Assembly (NCBI RefSeq): GCF_947331465.1
Contig: NZ_CAMZOK010000001.1
Span: 186,001-250,000, forward strand
Reading direction: 5' to 3'
Origin: Shimia sp. Alg240-R146
Lineage (GTDB): Bacteria; Pseudomonadota; Alphaproteobacteria; Rhodobacterales; Rhodobacteraceae
Length of the DNA: 64,000 bases
Below are positions 7,754 through 17,719 of this stretch, in pieces (positions within the stretch are counted from its first letter, which is position 1; every line of letters starts with the position of its first letter). The notes beneath the pieces were generated by a model. That model searched no databases, had not been told where the DNA came from, and worked only from the letters and a program-made list of their open reading frames with translations. The position numbers and the translations under genes are program-made.

Positions 7754-10185
7754 CCTCAGTGAGCATCTCCACTTCTTCTGACACGCCGACAGTTTGGCGC
7801 AAAGTCACCTACGGGCTGGAACGGCGGATGCTGTTTTACTTTGGCGCCCTGTTCACCACATGCGTTGCGTTGTTGTTCTATTCCAATGCGATCACTCAGC
7901 AGAACCTCGTCGAGGAACGCTTCAAGCAGCGGGCCTCGTCACTGGCGCATATGATCGTCGAGGTCTCCCTGCCATATCTATTTGAAGGTCACCCCTCAGA
8001 ATTGGACGTGATATATGAGGAGTTAGAAGGACAGCCAGAAATTCTGTCTCTGTCCTTCGTAGACGAAAACAGCCGCTTGCTTGTTGCAGGCGCCAAAAAG
8101 CAACACACGCTCTTTCTCGGTGAAGTGGATGACCCGCTTGTAAACAAGGCACAATCTACCTCCAACGTGGCTTATCTCGTGGGACAGGAAGAAATCAATG
8201 TCGCGATCCCGGTTATCTACGGGAATTTCAATTTCGGCACGATCCGCGTAGATTTTGATGGCAGCATTCTCCATCGGGAAACCGGTGTTCTACGCCAAAA
8301 GAACATCGCTCTTGCCAGCCTTTTCATCCTCGCTGGTCTGTTGATGAGTTTCTTCCTGTCGCGACGTCTGACGACACCTCTCGCCAAATTGACACAAGCC
8401 ACCGAACAGGCGGCCGCAGGGCATTTGGATCACCGCATTTTCATTCACACAAACGACGAAGTCGAAAGCCTCGCTTCGTCGTTCAACACGATGATGGATC
8501 GCCTCGCGGAGCGCGTGAAAAACCTCGAAGATACCAAAGAACAACTCAAAGTCTTCGGCGACGAAGTGCAAAAGAAAAACCAACAGCTGCAAGTCGCTGT
8601 GGAAACTGCACAACACGCCGAGACCGCCAAATCCCAGTTCCTAGCCCGCATGAGTCATGAAATCCGCACGCCCATGAACGGGGTGCTTGGCATGGCGGAA
8701 TTGTTGTCAGATACCGACCTTACAGCCGCGCAGCACGGGTTGTTGGAATCGATGCATTCCTCAGGCTCGTCCCTGTTGAACATCATCAATGACATTCTGG
8801 ACTTTTCCAAGATGGACAGTGGCCACATGACGGTGCGCAGCGAACCCTGCAAACCAGAAGATATCATTGAAGAAACGGTTCAGGTTTTGGCGTTTCAGGC
8901 GTCCGATGCCGGCGTTGATCTGGTCACGCGGATTGACCCTGAATTGCCGGAATTCATCCTCGGCGACAGCCCGCGACTTAAGCAGATCATCATCAATCTT
9001 GCGGGCAATGCCCTGAAATTCACAGACGATGGTTATGTGATGATCGATGCCCGCCGCACGCAGGGTGAGGACGGCACACCGATGATGCAAATCAGTGTGT
9101 GCGACACCGGCGTCGGAATCCCGCAAGACAAACTCGCCACCGTGTTTGACCAGTTCACGCAGGTCGACGGTAGTTATAGCCGCAAGCATCAGGGCACAGG
9201 CCTTGGCCTGGCCATCGCCAAAGGCTTTACCGAATTGATGGGCGGCCGCATTTGGGCAACGTCCTGCACCGGTGAAGGCTCCAAATTCTGCTTTGCGATC
9301 CCAATTTTGGAACCTGAGAAAGTGGACTTGCCTACGTCCGAAAAAATCGACCTCAAAGGCATGCGGACGCTGGTGGTACAAAACGACTCTGTGGCGCTTT
9401 TTGTGACCAACGAAAAGCTCAACAACTGGGGCGCCGCCAGTGAAAGCTTTGAAAACGGTGGCGCCGCATTGACCGCCCTCAGGGAAGCAACGCAATCGAA
9501 AACCCCTTTTGATGCCGTGCTGATCGAGGCCAAACTGCCAGACATGAATGCCGACACCTTCTTGCGCGCATGCCGCGCACTAAAAGGCGTTGCGCAGCCG
9601 CGGGTGATCTTCATCAACGACTTGAAAGAGTCTTTCACGCCTTGCTGTGACGGCGACATTTTCCCCGACGCGGAACTGCAAAAACCGCTGATCTCCGGCA
9701 ATATTTTGCGGGCATTGACCGGCAACGAAACCAAAGTCGTAGATGCCATTGCCCCAACGCCAACAAGGAATCAGACGCAAAACGCACAGTCGCAGACGTC
9801 ACGCGCTCAAAATAACATGAAGCCTATCCTGATCGTGGACGACAACCGCACAAACCGAAAGCTGATCGAGATCTTCCTTGAGCGTCAGGGCGTGCCATAC
9901 GCCTCGGCTGAAAACGGGGTAGAAGCGATCACTCAGGCGGAAACCCTGCAACCAGATCTGATTCTGATGGACGTCAGCATGCCGGTGATGAACGGTCTTG
10001 AGGCTGCCCGCTCGATCCGGCACCGCGAAGAGGCGGCCAACGTGACCCCGACGCGTATCATCGGCCTCACTGCCCATTCTGCGCCCGAGGACCGTCAGGC
10101 CTGTCTTGATGCCGGGATGAATGACCACATGGCCAAGCCGGTAAAACTCGCCAAGCTCAGACAGATTGTGGCAGAGCTGCAATAA
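7750..10185 (+). CDS. Membrane hybrid sensor histidine kinase with one degenerate and one intact receiver
   Basis: 811 residues from a GTG overlapping the previous stop (GTGA). Order: membrane segment about 27-47, periplasmic sensor region about 48-183, second membrane segment about 186-204, HAMP about 205-260, coiled coil, HisKA with phospho-acceptor His303 ([11 protein letters not shown]), HATPase with N420, DTGVGIP and GTGLGLAIA boxes, then two receiver-like domains. The first (about 537-660) has Glu593 in the position of the phosphorylated Asp and lost the acidic pair, so it is probably a pseudo-receiver. The second has DD at 697-698 and Asp741. No HPt domain or output protein is encoded nearby. 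It presumably senses the loaded PhnD-like protein. Confidence 0.88.
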   Translation: MTSVSISTSSDTPTVWRKVTYGLERRMLFYFGALFTTCVALLFYSNAITQQNLVEERFKQRASSLAHMIVEVSLPYLFEGHPSELDVIYEELEGQPEILSLSFVDENSRLLVAGAKKQHTLFLGEVDDPLVNKAQSTSNVAYLVGQEEINVAIPVIYGNFNFGTIRVDFDGSILHRETGVLRQKNIALASLFILAGLLMSFFLSRRLTTPLAKLTQATEQAAAGHLDHRIFIHTNDEVESLASSFNTMMDRLAERVKNLEDTKEQLKVFGDEVQKKNQQLQVAVETAQHAETAKSQFLARMSHEIRTPMNGVLGMAELLSDTDLTAAQHGLLESMHSSGSSLLNIINDILDFSKMDSGHMTVRSEPCKPEDIIEETVQVLAFQASDAGVDLVTRIDPELPEFILGDSPRLKQIIINLAGNALKFTDDGYVMIDARRTQGEDGTPMMQISVCDTGVGIPQDKLATVFDQFTQVDGSYSRKHQGTGLGLAIAKGFTELMGGRIWATSCTGEGSKFCFAIPILEPEKVDLPTSEKIDLKGMRTLVVQNDSVALFVTNEKLNNWGAASESFENGGAALTALREATQSKTPFDAVLIEAKLPDMNADTFLRACRALKGVAQPRVIFINDLKESFTPCCDGDIFPDAELQKPLISGNILRALTGNETKVVDAIAPTPTRNQTQNAQSQTSRAQNNMKPILIVDDNRTNRKLIEIFLERQGVPYASAENGVEAITQAETLQPDLILMDVSMPVMNGLEAARSIRHREEAANVTPTRIIGLTAHSAPEDRQACLDAGMNDHMAKPVKLAKLRQIVAELQ

Positions 10186-10212
10186 TCACGCGCAAAACCG
10201 ATTGCCAGACTC

Positions 10213-10243
10213 AAAAGGGGCAGGCCCATCGCCTGCCCCTTTT
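10213..10243. terminator. Bidirectional intrinsic terminator between the sensor kinase and hemY
   Basis: A perfect 13-bp stem, AAAAGGGGCAGGC (10213-10225) and its complement (10231-10243), with a CCATC loop. The stem ends in T-runs on both strands, as suits the convergent genes on either side. Confidence 0.85.
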
Positions 10244-10264
10244 GTCTCATTAAGAATACCGCGC

Positions 10265-11743
10265 TCAAACGGCTGTTTTGGTAGCGTCCGTATCGACCTC
10301 TTCGGCCTCGACCTCAACAGTGTCCCCGTCAACCTCGGCGTCGACATCGTCTTCCGACTGATCCTCCAGCGCACCAACGATCAACGGCAGCATACCAATG
10401 CCTGCGGCCGACAAACCTTCTGTCTCCGGCGGTGCGGTCCAACTCAGCGTGTCAAAGCTGCCGCAATTGGTACAGGTCGGCGCCCATTCCGCGTGAATGT
10501 TGTGACAGGTGTCACATATCCATTGCGGACCGCGCGGCGCCGTCAGCGCCTTGGCGAGATAGCCTTTGACCACGGCGTCGCTGCCGCCTTCTCCGCGTTC
10601 GATTGCCGCCATAATGGTCAGGGCGCGCTGTGTTGGCTCGGTCTCAAAAAGATCGCCCAGCGCCCGGCGAGCACCAGGAAAATCCTCCGCCGCAATCATC
10701 AGTTCTGCGTTCAGCAGGCGGGTTTCCGAATGATCCGGCGTCGCCTTGGTGAGCGTTTTGAACCGTTTGATCCGCGCATGCGGGGTTTCGTCAGGCTCAA
10801 TCGCTGCAAAAGCCGCCGCGAGATCCGGATGCGGGCTCACGTCCCATGTTTTGCGCAGCAGGCGCGTCGCATTCCGTGGTCGCCCTTGATCGACATAGCC
10901 TTTGGCCGCCAACACCGCTGCAGGCACCAGATCGGGTGACAGGCGGTTGGCCTCAATCGCCCGCTCACGCGCTTCGATCGAGTTGGCGTCATCCACAATG
11001 CCCTTGGCCTCGCCGAGCGCCAGAACAGCGTCGCGGCGACGATGTACGTCTCGCGGCATTGTGCCATGTTTGAGCTTCGCATTCAGCGTGCCACGTGCGC
11101 CGCTCCAGTCTTCGTTTTCCGTCTGCAAGCGCAGCAAAGTGTCCTGCACTTCCTCATGGCGCGGCTTCAGGGCAAAAGCCGTTTCCGCCAGCTTCAGCGC
11201 CACATCGGTTTTGCCTTCATCCAGCTTCTGTTTCATCAGCCCGCGCACCCCAACAAACCGAGTACGCTCGTCCGTTAGCAAAGTTTTGTAGACTTCTTCG
11301 GCCTTCTTGCCGTCGCCGCTCATCTCGGCCGCCTGCGCCACAATCAAATTGGTCAGCTCTGGCTTTTTAAGGAACTTCTGGGCCTTGCGCGCCTTGTCCA
11401 TCGCCGCGCGCCCTTCGCCCGAAGCCAGCGCCATCAAACCATCCGCCAGCGCCTGATAGCCCTTTTTCTCGCGGTTGCGGTCAAAATAGCGGCTGATCGC
11501 GGTCTCATCGCCATTCAGGAACTTCAGTGTCGCAATCAAAAGCCCAAACAGCCTAATCACCAGCCAGGTCGCGGCCACCAGTGCAACAAGCGCCAGCGCG
11601 GTCTGGAACGGACCAAGGGTGAACTCAACGCCCCCCATGGTGATCATCACGCCGCCTTCGCTTTCCAGAAGGTGGATCGCGCCAAAGGTCACAGCACCGA
11701 TGATGGCAACAAAAACAAGTATCTTAATCAAGGACCACAGCAT
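10265..11743 (-). CDS. hemY: HemY-type membrane TPR protein with a C-terminal zinc ribbon
   Basis: 492 residues. Two N-terminal membrane segments (about 5-25 and 45-72) carry the HemY_N domain; a long helical, TPR-like region follows, with motifs of the A..G.Y..A......P type. Near the C-terminus is WICDTCHN...CTNCGS, a CxxC-x11-CxxC rubredoxin-like zinc ribbon characteristic of alphaproteobacterial HemY, then an acidic tail. This is not the protoporphyrinogen oxidase also called HemY; its precise role beside haem genes is unsettled. Last gene of the hemD-mic60-hemY operon (10 bases after mic60). Confidence 0.85.
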   Translation of the reverse strand: MLWSLIKILVFVAIIGAVTFGAIHLLESEGGVMITMGGVEFTLGPFQTALALVALVAATWLVIRLFGLLIATLKFLNGDETAISRYFDRNREKKGYQALADGLMALASGEGRAAMDKARKAQKFLKKPELTNLIVAQAAEMSGDGKKAEEVYKTLLTDERTRFVGVRGLMKQKLDEGKTDVALKLAETAFALKPRHEEVQDTLLRLQTENEDWSGARGTLNAKLKHGTMPRDVHRRRDAVLALGEAKGIVDDANSIEARERAIEANRLSPDLVPAAVLAAKGYVDQGRPRNATRLLRKTWDVSPHPDLAAAFAAIEPDETPHARIKRFKTLTKATPDHSETRLLNAELMIAAEDFPGARRALGDLFETEPTQRALTIMAAIERGEGGSDAVVKGYLAKALTAPRGPQWICDTCHNIHAEWAPTCTNCGSFDTLSWTAPPETEGLSAAGIGMLPLIVGALEDQSEDDVDAEVDGDTVEVEAEEVDTDATKTAV

Positions 11744-11753
11744 GTTCAGACCT

Positions 11754-13052
11754 TCAGTTTGAGTTCAGGGCTTGCGCCAACGCGTCGGCGGCAGTTTTGG
11801 CCGCAAGGCGGGTTTGCGCCTCGGCGCGCCAGCCCTCCATCATGGCTTTGGGCGCCTCCGCGAGACTATCCAGTTCCGCCAAAGCCTCTGCCAGTTTACC
11901 GTCGCGCAGCGCCGCTTCTACCCGACTCAGGATCGCATCGGTATCACCGCCCTCTCGGACCTCAACAGAGCGCGCGCCCAATTGGTTTTTCAGAAAATTG
12001 CCAAGCTTGCTGCCCTGCGCGTCGTCAACCTTGTCAGCCCGCGCCTTAGCCAAAGCGGCCCGCGCGGCGTCGGGATAGCTTTCCAACAAGGCCGCAAGCG
12101 TGACGACACCGGTCTCCGCATGATCTGCCAGCGCTGCGCCCACCTCGGCGCCCGTCGCAGACCGATAATCCACCAAAGCACCGCTGAAAGCCGCACCGCT
12201 GTCGAGGGCAACCACGATCCGTGTCGCAGCCGACCGCGCCAACGCGGCCTTGGCTGACAAATCCGCCTTGTCCTTCAACTCGGCTGCATCTGCTTTCTGC
12301 GCAGCAACCAAGTCTTTCAGGTCATTCACTTCCCGCTCATAAGCCGCGATCGCCGCTGCGCCCAAACCTTCGTTCAGAGGACGTTTCTCGATGTCATTCA
12401 AGCGGGTTTCAAACCCGGCAACAGCATCAGACAAGGTTTGCAATTCCGCGGCTAATCCATCCACATCCGCGTGCAAACCAGCGATCTGCGCCACAGCGTC
12501 CGACACACCCTTCGCCGCTCCCGCAGCATCGTTCGTCGCCGCGCCAAGCTTGTCCTGCACGGCGGCCAACGCATCTTTCTGCGCCACCAGATCAGCCGTC
12601 ACCTTGGCGATGGCGTCATCCGTCTTGGCCCCAATGCCAAGCTGATCGCCAAAATATACCGCACCGCCAAATCCAATTGCGGCCGCAACCACGCCGCCAA
12701 GCACCATCGGAAGGAACCCGCCGCGCTTCTCTGGGGCTGCAACTGGCATTGGCTCTACAAAACCCCCTTCATCGCTCACAGCTTCGTCGGCATAGGCGTC
12801 ATAGTCCTCAGCCACGTCCTCATCAGCGACATCCGCCTCCCCGAACGTTTCCGCCTCAGCGTCTTCATCAGCCGCCTCATCGCTCTCTTCCGCTTCGGGA
12901 TCGTTTAAAACAACCGACGCCTCGTCATGCGCGACAACCGTTTCATTTTCTGTCTCGTCAACAATCTCGGCGTCCTCGATCTCATCAACGTTGGCGTCGT
13001 CCGCCTTGACTTGATCGTCTTCCGGTTTGTTGGTCTTGTCAGAATTACCCAC
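11754..13052 (-). CDS. Mic60/mitofilin-like inner-membrane protein (COG4223)
   Basis: 432 residues. A strikingly acidic, low-complexity N-terminus (about 10-100, rich in Asp, Glu and Ala), one membrane segment (about 113-135), a long Ala-rich coiled coil (about 150-275) and a C-terminal helical domain (about 285-420) ending near ALAELDSLAEAPKAMMEGW. This is the layout of alphaproteobacterial Mic60, the relative of mitochondrial mitofilin that shapes membrane invaginations. The position between hemD and hemY is also the one known for that family. The acidic region should be cytoplasmic and the coiled coil periplasmic; that topology is inferred. Confidence 0.82.
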   Translation of the reverse strand: MGNSDKTNKPEDDQVKADDANVDEIEDAEIVDETENETVVAHDEASVVLNDPEAEESDEAADEDAEAETFGEADVADEDVAEDYDAYADEAVSDEGGFVEPMPVAAPEKRGGFLPMVLGGVVAAAIGFGGAVYFGDQLGIGAKTDDAIAKVTADLVAQKDALAAVQDKLGAATNDAAGAAKGVSDAVAQIAGLHADVDGLAAELQTLSDAVAGFETRLNDIEKRPLNEGLGAAAIAAYEREVNDLKDLVAAQKADAAELKDKADLSAKAALARSAATRIVVALDSGAAFSGALVDYRSATGAEVGAALADHAETGVVTLAALLESYPDAARAALAKARADKVDDAQGSKLGNFLKNQLGARSVEVREGGDTDAILSRVEAALRDGKLAEALAELDSLAEAPKAMMEGWRAEAQTRLAAKTAADALAQALNSN

Positions 13053-13109
13053 CTGAAGTCCTTTCGAATCCGGTTATTTCGCAGCAGCAGCACCAATCTA
13101 GGTCAGCTG

Positions 13110-13844
13110 TCAGCGGTCCTCAACATGATCTGATGCGTCTAACAGCCCCAACACAGCGTCAATCATCTCCGCCGCACTCGGATGTGCCACTAATTTCAGC
13201 ACAAACGCATCCAGATCCTGCGCTTCCGCCGCCACCGCCGCGCTCATCGCGGCCACATACATCGGCGCCGAAACTTCGATCTTCGCCACCTCCGCTGCAA
13301 ATTGCGCCGCTGAGCGGGGCGAGAAAAGGGGAACAATCACGGGGTTTTCCCGCATCAACAGTGCTTTTGCGTCCTCGGACAGGCCGCATAATTCCTGATC
13401 ATAGACAATTGCTTCGCCGGTTGGCACCCCCGCCGCACTCAATCGAGTCGCCAAGTCGCCTCGCGCATACCGCCCCCTCAGGTGCAGCAGCGGCCCCTCA
13501 ACAGCCCCGCGCTTCGCGTCGGCCAGAACCCGCCCGCACAGCGCCTCCGCATCGCCGCCCGCGGCCCGTGCCTGCCATCCGCGCGCCCGTGCGGCCTCGG
13601 CAGTTGCGTCGCCCACACACCACGCAGGCAAATTGCCATCCGCCATTGCCGCAACACCGCTCACCGAAGTGAAAATCACCCCTGACACCCCGTCCAACGA
13701 TGGGGTTTCGCCCGTTGGCACAACCTTGATCAAAGGCGAGATCATCGCAGGCACCCCAATCCCCGCCGCGCGTATCGCCACCTCAAACCGCTCCGCCGCA
13801 GCCTGTGGCCGCGTGATCAGGATGGATGGGGACAAATCACTCAT
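13110..13844 (-). CDS. hemD: Uroporphyrinogen-III synthase
   Basis: 244 residues from the ATG before [13 protein letters not shown]; upstream codons of the frame extend into the tsaD side and lack family sequence. Segments typical of HemD are [12 protein letters not shown] at the N-terminus, [25 protein letters not shown] and the [12 protein letters not shown] stretch. It closes hydroxymethylbilane to uroporphyrinogen III with inversion of ring D in tetrapyrrole synthesis. Sequence conservation in this family is low but the order with mic60 and hemY supports the call. Divergent from tsaD with 76 bases between starts. Confidence 0.87.
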   Translation of the reverse strand: MSDLSPSILITRPQAAAERFEVAIRAAGIGVPAMISPLIKVVPTGETPSLDGVSGVIFTSVSGVAAMADGNLPAWCVGDATAEAARARGWQARAAGGDAEALCGRVLADAKRGAVEGPLLHLRGRYARGDLATRLSAAGVPTGEAIVYDQELCGLSEDAKALLMRENPVIVPLFSPRSAAQFAAEVAKIEVSAPMYVAAMSAAVAAEAQDLDAFVLKLVAHPSAAEMIDAVLGLLDASDHVEDR

Positions 13845-13920
13845 GAAAAAGGCGCCGGGATTGTTTGAGCCGCCTTCCGGTGTTACCTGCCACAAGGCAC
13901 AGGCGCAACGGCAAGGACAC

Positions 13921-15018
13921 ATGACAAAGCCTCTCACCATCCTCGGACTGGAAAGCAGCTGCGATGACACCGCGGCAGCAATCCTGCGCCAATCCGGCGA
14001 TCAGGCGCCTGAAATCCTTGCCTCCATCGTGCACGGCCAGACCGATCTGCACGCATCTTTTGGCGGTGTCGTGCCCGAAATCGCGGCACGCGCGCACGCC
14101 GAAAAACTTGATCACAGCGTCGAAGAAGCGCTCGCCGCTGCAAACGTAACACTGGCCGAAGTTGACGCCATTGCCGTCACCTCCGGCCCCGGTCTGATCG
14201 GCGGTGTCTTGTCTGCTGTGATGTGTGCCAAGGGCCTCTCGGCGGGCCTTAACATCCCGCTTGTGGGTGTAAACCACCTTGCCGGTCACGCTTTGACCCC
14301 GCGCCTCACCAATCAGGTTGCCTATCCTTATCTGATGCTTCTTGTATCCGGCGGCCACTGTCAGTTTCTGGTCGCGCACGGCCCGGAAGAATTCACCCGC
14401 CTTGGCGGCACCATCGACGACGCTCCCGGCGAAGCTTTTGACAAAACCGCGCGCCTGCTTGGTCTGCCACAGCCCGGCGGCCCATCGGTGCAAGCCGAGG
14501 CGCTCAAAGGCAATCCAAAAGCCTACCGCCTGCCCCGCCCTCTGCTGGATCGGCCCGGCTGCGACATGTCTTTCTCTGGTCTCAAGACCGCCCTACTGCG
14601 CGCGCGCGACGCGATCATTGCGGAAAAGGGTGGCCTCACAGTTCAGGACCGCGCCGATCTTTGCGCCAGCTTCCAAGCTGCCGTCGTGGACGTGTTGGCC
14701 AAAAAAACCCGCCGCGCGTTGGCGGTTTATATGGCCGAAGCTCCCGCAGAACCTTTGCTCGCAGTGGCCGGCGGTGTGGCCGCAAATACCGCCATTCGCG
14801 CTGAGTTAGAGACTGTTTGTGCCGAAAGTGGCGCAGCTTTCACCGCGCCTCCTTTGGCGCTTTGCACTGACAATGCGGCGATGATTGCATATGCAGGATT
14901 GGAACGCTTCAAAGCAGGCGCACGCGATGACATGAGCCTGTCGGCCCGTCCTCGCTGGCCACTTGATCAAACCGCTCCGGCGCTTTTGGGCAGCGGCAAA
15001 AAAGGAGCCAAAGCATGA
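13921..15018 (+). CDS. tsaD: tRNA N6-adenosine threonylcarbamoyltransferase TsaD
   Basis: 365 residues from the ATG at 13921 ([16 protein letters not shown]); the longer upstream frame overlaps hemD and is not family-like. TsaD transfers the threonylcarbamoyl group to A37 of ANN-reading tRNAs, working with TsaB, TsaC and TsaE; tsaE lies later in this window. The metal-binding HLAGH motif, the [10 protein letters not shown] nucleotide loop, [16 protein letters not shown] and a late AVAGGVAAN motif are all present. gpsA follows with a 4-base overlap. Confidence 0.95.
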   Translation: MTKPLTILGLESSCDDTAAAILRQSGDQAPEILASIVHGQTDLHASFGGVVPEIAARAHAEKLDHSVEEALAAANVTLAEVDAIAVTSGPGLIGGVLSAVMCAKGLSAGLNIPLVGVNHLAGHALTPRLTNQVAYPYLMLLVSGGHCQFLVAHGPEEFTRLGGTIDDAPGEAFDKTARLLGLPQPGGPSVQAEALKGNPKAYRLPRPLLDRPGCDMSFSGLKTALLRARDAIIAEKGGLTVQDRADLCASFQAAVVDVLAKKTRRALAVYMAEAPAEPLLAVAGGVAANTAIRAELETVCAESGAAFTAPPLALCTDNAAMIAYAGLERFKAGARDDMSLSARPRWPLDQTAPALLGSGKKGAKA

Positions 15019-15968
15019 TTTCCGTTCTCGGAGCAGGGGCCTTTGGAACTGCCTTGGCCATCGCTTTCGCCCGAAGTGGCACGCCCGTGACACTGTGGGC
15101 CCGCGACCCCAGCGCCGCCAAGGCGATGCAAGACAGCCGCCATAACCCACGCCTTCCCGGTGTTGAATTGCCAAAAACAGTCTCTGTTACTGCCCAATTC
15201 TCCTCTGCGCTCAACGATGTGGTCCTTCTTGCGGTTCCGATGCAAAAGCTGCGTGGCCTTCTAGAAACCCACCCGGAACTTTCCGGCCGAACGCTTGTTG
15301 CCTGCTGCAAGGGCGTCGAACTTGGCACACAACTTGGCCCGGTTGCCCTGATCCGAGACGTGCTGCCTGATGCAACACCTGCGATCCTCACCGGCCCCAG
15401 CTTTGCTGCCGATATCGCACGTGGTTTGCCGACCGCACTCACGCTGGCAAGTCCCGACGAGACCGTTGGAAAAGCGCTGCAGCAGAGACTGAAGTCACCG
15501 AACATCCGCATTTATCGCACCACCGACACCGTCGGTGCAGAGCTTGGAGGTGCCCTTAAAAACGTCATCGCCATCGCTTGCGGCATCGCCATTGGTGCCG
15601 GTCTTGGCGACAGCGCCCGCGCGGCTCTCATGACACGGGGCTATGCCGAAATGCAGCGTATGGCCCGCGCCCTTGGGGCGCAGCCCGACACCTTGGCGGG
15701 CCTGTCCGGCTTTGGTGACCTCACTTTGACGTGCTCGTCCGAACAATCACGCAACTTCCGCTTTGGCCTGTCGCTGGGTCGTGGCGAAGCCTTTGATCCC
15801 ACCGTCACTGTCGAAGGCGCGGCCACAGCGACCGCCGCACTTGGCCGTGCCAAGACAATGCAAATCGATATGCCCATCACCGCCGCGGTGGTTGCGATCC
15901 TTCAAGGGGGCTTGCAAATCCGCGACGCCATGGAAATGCTGCTCGCAAGACCACCCAAAGAGGAATAA
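15015..15968 (+). CDS. gpsA: NAD(P)-dependent glycerol-3-phosphate dehydrogenase
   Basis: 317 residues. It makes sn-glycerol 3-phosphate from dihydroxyacetone phosphate for phospholipid synthesis. Seen: [10 protein letters not shown] at residues 5-14, [47 protein letters not shown] with the catalytic Lys, and [10 protein letters not shown]. Starts with ATGA overlapping the tsaD stop; the tsaD-gpsA-YciI order is common in Rhodobacterales. Length is normal. Confidence 0.95.
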   Translation: MISVLGAGAFGTALAIAFARSGTPVTLWARDPSAAKAMQDSRHNPRLPGVELPKTVSVTAQFSSALNDVVLLAVPMQKLRGLLETHPELSGRTLVACCKGVELGTQLGPVALIRDVLPDATPAILTGPSFAADIARGLPTALTLASPDETVGKALQQRLKSPNIRIYRTTDTVGAELGGALKNVIAIACGIAIGAGLGDSARAALMTRGYAEMQRMARALGAQPDTLAGLSGFGDLTLTCSSEQSRNFRFGLSLGRGEAFDPTVTVEGAATATAALGRAKTMQIDMPITAAVVAILQGGLQIRDAMEMLLARPPKEE

Positions 15969-15971
15969 CCG

Positions 15972-16247
15972 ATGTTGATCGCCCTAATCGCCAAAGACAA
16001 ACCCGGCGCGCTTGAAATCCGCAAAGCCAACCGCGACGCCCATGTCGCCTATCTCAAAGGCTCTGGCGACACGATCATGATGGCCGGTCCCTTTTTGGAC
16101 GCCGCGGGCGACATGTGCGGCTCGCTGATCATTCTGAACGTCGCCGATATGGCCGAGGCACAGACATGGGCCGCCAACGACCCCTATAAGGCCGCCGACC
16201 TGTTCGAAAGCGTCGAACTGAAGCCGTGGAACAAGGTGCTGGGCTGA
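15972..16247 (+). CDS. YciI family protein
   Basis: 91 residues with the YciI ferredoxin-like fold signature: ALIAKDKPGALEIRKANRDAHVAYL, GPFLDAAGDMCGSLII and the ending in ELKPWNKVLG. The conserved His24 and Asp region correspond to the putative active-site His-Asp pair of the family. Biochemical function is unknown in general. It sits 3 bases after gpsA and shares one base (TGATG) with the EVE-domain gene. Confidence 0.88.
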   Translation: MLIALIAKDKPGALEIRKANRDAHVAYLKGSGDTIMMAGPFLDAAGDMCGSLIILNVADMAEAQTWAANDPYKAADLFESVELKPWNKVLG

Positions 16248-16666
16248 TGCGCTACTGGCTGTTCAAATCCGAACCTTCGACCTGGGGCTGGGACCAACAG
16301 GTCGCCAAAGGGGACGTTGGCGAAGAATGGGACGGCGTGCGCAACTATCAGGCCCGCAATTTCATGCGTGAGATGGCCGTGGGGGACCGCGGCTTTTTCT
16401 ATCATTCGCAAAAAGAGAGAGCCGTCGTCGGCATCGTCGAAGTCTGTGCCGAGGCCCACCCCGACAGCACCACCGATGACGATCGCTGGGAATGCGTCGA
16501 CATCAAAGCAATCGCACCGGTCAAAACTCCTGTGACGCTTGATATGATCAAGACTGACCCACGGCTTACCGATATGGTTCTTGTGAAAAACTCCCGCCTA
16601 TCAGTGCAGCCCGTGACCGAAGATGAATGGCAAATCATCCTTGAGATGAGCGGTTCTCAAAGCTGA
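16247..16666 (+). CDS. EVE domain protein
   Basis: 139 residues, the whole protein being one EVE (PUA-like) domain: YWLFKSEPSTWGWDQ at the N-terminus, WDGVRNYQARNFMREM, GDRGFFYHS and VKNSRLSVQPVTEDEW near the end. EVE proteins bind modified bases in nucleic acids; the physiological target here is unknown. The ATG at 16247 is chosen because it reads directly into the domain and overlaps the YciI stop by one base. Confidence 0.9.
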   Translation: MRYWLFKSEPSTWGWDQQVAKGDVGEEWDGVRNYQARNFMREMAVGDRGFFYHSQKERAVVGIVEVCAEAHPDSTTDDDRWECVDIKAIAPVKTPVTLDMIKTDPRLTDMVLVKNSRLSVQPVTEDEWQIILEMSGSQS

Positions 16667-16680
16667 ATTATTAGGCATAA

Positions 16681-16705
16681 TCCCCGCATAAATATTGAAC
16701 GGGGA
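16681..16705 (+). promoter_or_regulatory. Hairpin that can hide the ribosome site of the DUF1761 gene
   Basis: TCCCCG (16681-16686) pairs with CGGGGA (16700-16705), which contains the GGGGAG ribosome site 7 bases before the ATG at 16713. The loop is 13 bases and AT-rich. The pairing is short, so regulatory meaning is tentative. Confidence 0.3.
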
Positions 16706-16712
16706 GAAACTC

Positions 16713-17108
16713 ATGGAATACCTTGCCGTGTTGGCCGCCGCTGCGGCCTCCTATGCATTTGGCGCAATCTGGTACATGGCACTGGCCAAACCGTGGATGC
16801 AAGCCGCAGGCGTCGAAGTCGGAGAAGATGGTCAACCTGCCAACTCCAAAAACCCGACACCTTACATTCTCGCCTTTGTTTGCGCGTTGATCGTCGCAGG
16901 CATGATGCGCCACGTCTTTGCGCTGTCCGCTATCGAAACGTTCGACAAAGGCATCATTGGCGGCCTCGGCATTGGCCTCTTTCTCGCCACGCCATGGGTT
17001 GTCACCAACTACGGTTTCGCAGGCCGCAGCCGCACGCTGATGATCATCGACGGCGGGTATGCCACCCTTGGCTGTACGATCATGGGCGCGGTTCTGACGC
17101 TTATCTAA
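16713..17108 (+). CDS. DUF1761 family membrane protein
   Basis: 131 residues from the ATG preceded by GGGGAG; a TTG six codons earlier is a weaker choice. Four hydrophobic segments (about 3-23, 50-70, 80-100, 108-130) with the DUF1761 signature FGAIWYMALAKPWM near the N-terminus and WVVTNYGFAGRS before the last segment. Function unknown. It ends the tsaD-gpsA-YciI-EVE string, just before a strong terminator. Confidence 0.82.
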   Translation: MEYLAVLAAAAASYAFGAIWYMALAKPWMQAAGVEVGEDGQPANSKNPTPYILAFVCALIVAGMMRHVFALSAIETFDKGIIGGLGIGLFLATPWVVTNYGFAGRSRTLMIIDGGYATLGCTIMGAVLTLI

Positions 17109-17127
17109 AAGCCAGCCTCCGCAACGC

Positions 17128-17160
17128 AAAACGCCCGAAGGCTCATCCTTCGGGCGTTTT
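17128..17160. terminator. Bidirectional intrinsic terminator
   Basis: A perfect 14-bp stem, AAAACGCCCGAAGG (17128-17141) with its complement (17147-17160) and loop CTCAT. T-runs flank it on both strands; it separates convergent DUF1761 and DUF2853 genes. Confidence 0.88.
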
Positions 17161-17181
17161 CACATAGAACTGTCAGACAAA

Positions 17182-17523
17182 TCAGCCGTATACGGCCTCT
17201 TTGCCGAAATGCTTTGTCAGCATGTAATACACCACAGCGCGGTATTTGTTGCGCTCGGATTTGCCGTAGGTTTCGATCACCGAATTGATGGCTTCCATCA
17301 ATGCAGGGCTGTCGGCCAGACCCAGTTTTTTCATCAAAAAGTTGGTTTTAACGGTCTCAAGTTCGCTTTCCTGCGAACCTGCCACTGTCGAGGCATCGTC
17401 GTTATAGATCGCCGGACCACACCCGATGGTCACCTTTGTCAAAAGGTCCATGTCCGGTGTCATTCCGCATTTGTTTTTCAGATCATCCGCGTATTTGGCG
17501 ATCAACTCGTCACGTTTGCCCAT
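17182..17523 (-). CDS. DUF2853 family protein
   Basis: 113 residues from the ATG at 17523; the frame stays open upstream by chance. Matches a small helical family: KRDELIAKYADDLKNKCG, then VTIGCGPAIYNDDAS, and NKYRAVVYYMLTKHF at the C-terminus. It looks soluble and cytoplasmic. No function is known. It stands alone, convergent with DUF1761, with about 196 bases before the divergent oxidoreductase gene. Confidence 0.8.
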   Translation of the reverse strand: MGKRDELIAKYADDLKNKCGMTPDMDLLTKVTIGCGPAIYNDDASTVAGSQESELETVKTNFLMKKLGLADSPALMEAINSVIETYGKSERNKYRAVVYYMLTKHFGKEAVYG

Positions 17524-17719
17524 CACTATCTCCCAGGTCGTTGGCGCAATTGCCTTGTTCGTTTTGGTGCCTCTGTTGGCTGCCTGAAACAGTAAACACG
17601 GATTTACACCAGACAAAGGGAAATCTGCCGCGCCTTTCCCCGCAAACGCGTTTGCTCTCTGGCCAATCCCAAACCGCCCGCCTAGTGTGCGCGTTTTCAC
17701 GGCAACCAATGGGGTCAAA

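Noticed and set aside
12221-13009. 262-codon plus-strand frame rich in Pro, Arg, His and Ser
   Set aside because: It is the antisense shadow of the acidic and coiled-coil regions of the Mic60-like gene; composition is that of a mirror frame.
13061-13080. TTCGAATCC resembling a tRNA T-loop upstream of the mic60 gene
   Set aside because: No acceptor, anticodon or D-arm pairing can be built around it; no tRNA found anywhere in the window.
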